NCBI GenBank assembly: GCA_937894055.1 | Contig: CALDHQ010000683.1 | Location: 1 to 7,425, forward strand | DNA from: an uncultured Polymorphobacter sp. | GTDB lineage: Bacteria; Pseudomonadota; Alphaproteobacteria; Sphingomonadales; Sphingomonadaceae | Reading direction: 5' to 3' | Length of the DNA stretch: 7,425 bases | In this document: positions 4,371-7,425 of the stretch, one piece after another | How positions within the stretch are numbered: the stretch's first letter is position 1 | How the letters are laid out: every line of letters begins with the position of its first letter | Made by a program: the position numbers and the translations under genes | Notes under the pieces: generated by a model | What the model was told of the DNA's origin: nothing | The model's database searches: none | Seen by the model: only the letters and a program-made list of their open reading frames with translations

Positions 4371-7367
4371 ATGACGAGCCAGACTGCCGCCCGCGCCGCG
4401 ATGCGTGCCCTTCACCGTGCCCCCGAAACCCAGGTGCTGGGTGCGTTGCTGCCCGCCGCGCGGCTCGACAGCGCCAGCCGTGACCGTATCAACGCCCGCG
4501 CGCTGGGGCTGATTGCCGACCTGCGTGCCGCGCAGGGCTCGGGCTGGGTCAACCGTTTCCTGCAGCAGTACCGCCTCAACACGCAGGAGGGGATTGCGCT
4601 GCTGTCGCTGGCGGAGGCGTTCCTGCGCGTGCCCGATGCCGATACCGCCGACCTGCTGATCCGCGACAAGATCGGCGGCGCCGACTGGGGCGCGCACACC
4701 GGCCAGTCGGACTCGCTGCTGGTCAATTCGGCGACCTGGGGCCTTGTGCTGACGCGCGCGGTTGTTGGTGACAATGCCGGTGGCCGTGCTTCGGTGCTCA
4801 AGAACCTGATTGCCCGCTCGGGCGAACCGTTCGTTCGGCAGGCGGTCGGTGCGGCGATGCGGATGATGGGGCAGATTTTCGTCATGGGCCGGACCATCGA
4901 CGAGGCATTGGCGCGCGCCGATGACGCCGAAAACCGCGGCTTTACCGCGAGCTTCGACATGCTCGGCGAGGCGGCGCGGACCTATGCCGACGGCGCGCGC
5001 TATTATGACAGCTATGTCGCCGCGATTGCCGCTACGGGAAAGCACAGCAACCGCATCGGCCATTCGATTTCGGTCAAGCTGTCGGCATTGCACCCGCGTT
5101 ACGAGACCGCGCACGCGGCTAAATGCGTCCCCGAACTGACCGAGATGGTCGTGGCACTGGCCAAGCAAGCCGCCGGGCTGGGCATCGGGCTGACGGTCGA
5201 TGCCGAGGAAACCGAACGCCTCGACATGTCGCTCGACATCATCGGTGCCGCGGCGCGCGCGCCCGAACTCGCCGGCTGGGACAGTTTCGGCATGGCGGCG
5301 CAGGCGTACGGCAAGCGCGCCAGTGCGGTCATCGACTGGGCGCAGGCGCTCGGCGCCGACACGAAGCGCAAGCTGACGGTGCGGCTGGTCAAGGGCGCCT
5401 ATTGGGACAGCGAGATCAAGCGCACGCAGGTCGAAGGGCTGCCCGACTATCCGCTGTTCACGCGCAAATCGGCGACCGATGTCAGCTATCTGGCGTGCGC
5501 GAAGAAGATGCTCGCCAGCCCGAACCTCTATCCGGCGTTCGCGACGCACAACGCGCTGACTGTCGCGACCTTGGCCGAATGGGCCGGTGACCGCCGCGAT
5601 TTCGAGTTCCAGCGGCTGCACGGCATGGGCGAGGGGCTGTACGAGCGCATGGTGCGCGAGCAGGGCTATCATTGCCGCAGCTATGCCCCCGTCGGCGGCC
5701 ACCGCGACCTGCTGGCGTATCTGGTACGCCGACTGCTCGAAAACGGCGCCAACAGCAGCTTCGTTCACCAGCTCGCCGACGCCAATGTTTCCGACGCCGA
5801 TCTGCTCGCCGACCCGGCGATGAAGATATTGTCGGTCGGCATCACCCCGCATCCGTCGATCCCGCTGCCCGCCGATTTGTACGGCGCAGAACGCATCAAT
5901 TCCGCCGGCCTCGATCTCGCCGACGCCCAGCAACTGGAGGCAATCGTTCACGCCATGACCAAGGTTCCCAGCGTCAAGCTGCCGCCGGCCAGCACCCCCG
6001 CAGCGGTCGCCAAGGCCATCGGCGTCGCGCACGCCGCCTTTCCGGCCTGGGACGCGACACCGGTTGCCGAGCGCGCCGCCTGCCTCGACCGCCTTGCCGA
6101 CTTGATGGAGGCACAGCGCGACGAGCTGATGGCGCTGTGTGTCGACGAGGCCAAAAAGACCATCCCCGACTCAATCGCCGAAGTGCGCGAGGCTGTGGAC
6201 TTCTGCCGCTATTACGCCGCGCGCGCCCGCGTCGATTTCGCCACCATCGCGCTGCCCGGGCCGACGGGCGAGCGCAACGAACTGCATCTGGCGGGCCGCG
6301 GCGTGTTCGCCTGCATCGCGCCGTGGAATTTCCCGTTGGCGATTTTTGTGGGCCAAGTCGTCGCGGCGCTGGTCGCGGGCAATGCCGTGGTCGCCAAGCC
6401 GGCGCCGCAGACACCGCGCGTGGCGGCTTATGCGGTGGCGCTCGCCAAGCAGGCGGGCATTCCCGACGGCGCGCTGCAACTCGTCATCGGTGGCGCCGAA
6501 GCGGGCGCGGCGCTCACCGGCGATGCGCGCGTCATGGGCGTCGCGTTCACCGGCTCGACCGGCACCGCACGCGCCATCGCGCGCAGCCTGCTCGACGATG
6601 AAACCCGGCCGCTGGTGCCGCTGATTGCCGAAACCGGCGGGCTCAACGCGATGATCGTCGATTCGACCGCGCTGCCCGAACAGGTGGTCGTCGATGTCGT
6701 GACCAGCGCGTTCCGCTCGGCCGGGCAGCGCTGTTCGGCGCTGCGCTTGCTGCTGTTGCAGGAAGACATTGCCGACAAGACGCTCGAAATGCTCAGCGGC
6801 GCGATGGACACGCTGACCGTCGGCGCGCCCGGCGACCCGCGCACCGATGTCGGGCCGGTGATCGACAAGGCGGCGTACGATAAATTGGAAGCCTATCGCC
6901 AGTCGATGAAGGCGCGCTGGATTCACACGATCAAGGTGCCGGCGGAAGGCAATTTTGTCGCGCCCACCGCCATCCGCCTCGACAAGATTTCGGACATGAC
7001 CTCGGAATGGTTCGGGCCGCTGCTGCACGTGGTGACGTGGAAGGCCGGCCAGCTCGACGCCACCATCGCCGCGGTCAACGCCAGCGGCTACGGGCTGACG
7101 ATGGGGCTGCACAGCCGCATCGCCTCGACATCGGAGCGCGTGCAATCGCTGGCGCGCGTCGGCAACCTCTACATCAACCGCTCGATGATCGGCGCTGTTG
7201 TCGGCTCGCAGCCGTTCGGCGGCGAAGGTTTGTCGGGCACCGGCTTCAAGGCCGGCGGGCCGCACTATCTGCTGCGCTTTGCCACCGAACGCACCGTGTC
7301 GATCGACACCACCAGCGCCGGCGGCAACGCCAGCCTGCTCAGCATCGAAGACGCCGCGACGCACTGA
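4371..7367 (+). CDS. putA: Bifunctional proline dehydrogenase / L-glutamate-gamma-semialdehyde dehydrogenase (PutA, type A)
   Basis: PutA oxidises proline to P5C with FAD and quinone, then glutamate semialdehyde to glutamate with NAD+. From the ATG at 4371 it has 998 residues, matching minimal type A PutAs. It lacks the N-terminal ribbon-helix-helix DNA-binding domain and the C-terminal extension, so it should not repress its own gene. The proline dehydrogenase barrel (about 185-490) shows SVKLSALHPRYE with K236, D277 in VDAEE, RLVKGAYWDSEIK (338-350), FATHNALTV, FQRLHGMGEGLY, and Y450, R453, R454 and E457, which have the spacing of the proline-binding residues of E. coli PutA. The aldehyde dehydrogenase half (about 540-975) shows PWNFPLAIF (651-659), FTGST (726-730), general base E754 in LIAETGG, nucleophile C788 in GQRCSALR, and EWFGP (879-883). 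The C-terminus is intact. An alternative in-frame ATG at 4347 would add eight residues. Neither start has a visible ribosome binding site. It is divergent from maoC. Confidence 0.95.
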   Translation: MTSQTAARAAMRALHRAPETQVLGALLPAARLDSASRDRINARALGLIADLRAAQGSGWVNRFLQQYRLNTQEGIALLSLAEAFLRVPDADTADLLIRDKIGGADWGAHTGQSDSLLVNSATWGLVLTRAVVGDNAGGRASVLKNLIARSGEPFVRQAVGAAMRMMGQIFVMGRTIDEALARADDAENRGFTASFDMLGEAARTYADGARYYDSYVAAIAATGKHSNRIGHSISVKLSALHPRYETAHAAKCVPELTEMVVALAKQAAGLGIGLTVDAEETERLDMSLDIIGAAARAPELAGWDSFGMAAQAYGKRASAVIDWAQALGADTKRKLTVRLVKGAYWDSEIKRTQVEGLPDYPLFTRKSATDVSYLACAKKMLASPNLYPAFATHNALTVATLAEWAGDRRDFEFQRLHGMGEGLYERMVREQGYHCRSYAPVGGHRDLLAYLVRRLLENGANSSFVHQLADANVSDADLLADPAMKILSVGITPHPSIPLPADLYGAERINSAGLDLADAQQLEAIVHAMTKVPSVKLPPASTPAAVAKAIGVAHAAFPAWDATPVAERAACLDRLADLMEAQRDELMALCVDEAKKTIPDSIAEVREAVDFCRYYAARARVDFATIALPGPTGERNELHLAGRGVFACIAPWNFPLAIFVGQVVAALVAGNAVVAKPAPQTPRVAAYAVALAKQAGIPDGALQLVIGGAEAGAALTGDARVMGVAFTGSTGTARAIARSLLDDETRPLVPLIAETGGLNAMIVDSTALPEQVVVDVVTSAFRSAGQRCSALRLLLLQEDIADKTLEMLSGAMDTLTVGAPGDPRTDVGPVIDKAAYDKLEAYRQSMKARWIHTIKVPAEGNFVAPTAIRLDKISDMTSEWFGPLLHVVTWKAGQLDATIAAVNASGYGLTMGLHSRIASTSERVQSLARVGNLYINRSMIGAVVGSQPFGGEGLSGTGFKAGGPHYLLRFATERTVSIDTTSAGGNASLLSIEDAATH

Positions 7368-7370
7368 CTT

Positions 7371-7425
7371 CCCTCTCCCCTTGCGGGAGAGGGCGACTCG
7401 CCGCAGGCGAGCGGGGTGAGGGGGA
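7371..7425 (+). repeat. Palindromic intergenic repeat, copy E, directly after putA
   Basis: The head is a perfect 9-bp stem, CCCTCTCCC (7371-7379) with GGGAGAGGG (7385-7393), loop CTTGC. The second hairpin is CTCGCC (7397-7402) with GGCGAG (7406-7411), loop GCA. The G-rich tail runs to the window edge. It begins 3 nt after the putA stop codon and reads head-first in the putA transcript, as D does for maoC and B for thiolase, so it may act as the putA 3' end. No T-run is visible before the window ends. An inverted partner could lie just outside. Confidence 0.85.

Noticed and set aside
4257..6032. Long open frame on the minus strand continuing upstream of maoC, opposite putA
   Set aside because: The stretch is antisense to the proline dehydrogenase half of putA, where codon bias in high-GC DNA keeps the opposite frame open. 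It shows no domain, and the maoC start is fixed by its own ribosome binding site and family length.
6171..7364. 397-codon open frame on the minus strand opposite the 3' half of putA
   Set aside because: It is antisense to the well-conserved aldehyde dehydrogenase domain, Arg/Ala/Gly/His-rich, has no recognisable motif and is best explained as a GC-rich shadow.
7371..7393. Classical intrinsic terminator after putA
   Set aside because: The hairpin is strong but is followed by CGACTCG rather than a T-run, and the same stem belongs to a dispersed repeat; it is recorded as a repeat with a possible 3'-end role.

Overview
The window is about two-thirds G+C, densely coding and reads like a chromosomal segment of an alphaproteobacterium, most probably a sphingomonad. 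The reasons are inference from family resemblance: a minimal bifunctional PutA close in length and layout to the Bradyrhizobium type, a DgcA/dipeptide-epimerase-like enolase-superfamily enzyme, a MaoC/thiolase acyl-CoA gene group, and intergenic palindromic repeats of a style common in such genomes. No mobile element, RNA gene or CRISPR array is visible.

Layout from left to right. (1) An enolase-superfamily racemase/epimerase (dgcA-like) runs rightward to 969 and is probably cut at its 5' end by the window edge. (2) Facing it, and separated by a short GC-rich hairpin, is a leftward gene for a small exported helical protein with an LTxxQ motif (1006-1539). (3) A 319-bp gap (1540-1858) holds an inverted pair of palindromic repeats. 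(4) A leftward cluster follows, in transcription order: MaoC-family hydratase (4256 to 3795), a second inverted repeat pair (3626-3793), a carboxymuconolactone-decarboxylase-family protein (3605 to 3060) and a degradative thiolase (3034 to 1859). (5) Divergent from maoC is putA (4371-7367), the proline dehydrogenase/P5C dehydrogenase fusion, followed three bases later by a fifth repeat copy at the right edge.

Functionally the genes look catabolic. PutA oxidises proline to glutamate. The enolase-superfamily enzyme acts on a glutamate derivative or a glutamate-containing dipeptide. The MaoC hydratase and thiolase are a partial acyl-CoA degradation set, with a CMD-family protein of unknown substrate between them. 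A good sigma70-like promoter for maoC (TTGACG, 17-nt spacer, GATAAG on the minus strand) lies in the maoC/putA divergent region. No ribosome binding site is visible for putA.

The most interesting non-coding signal is the five-copy repeat (about 55 bp each). Every copy has a head hairpin, a small hairpin whose sequence varies while pairing is kept, and a G-rich tail that can compete for the head. Three copies read head-first just after stop codons (maoC, thiolase, putA), and four of the five form two head-out inverted doublets resembling REPINs.
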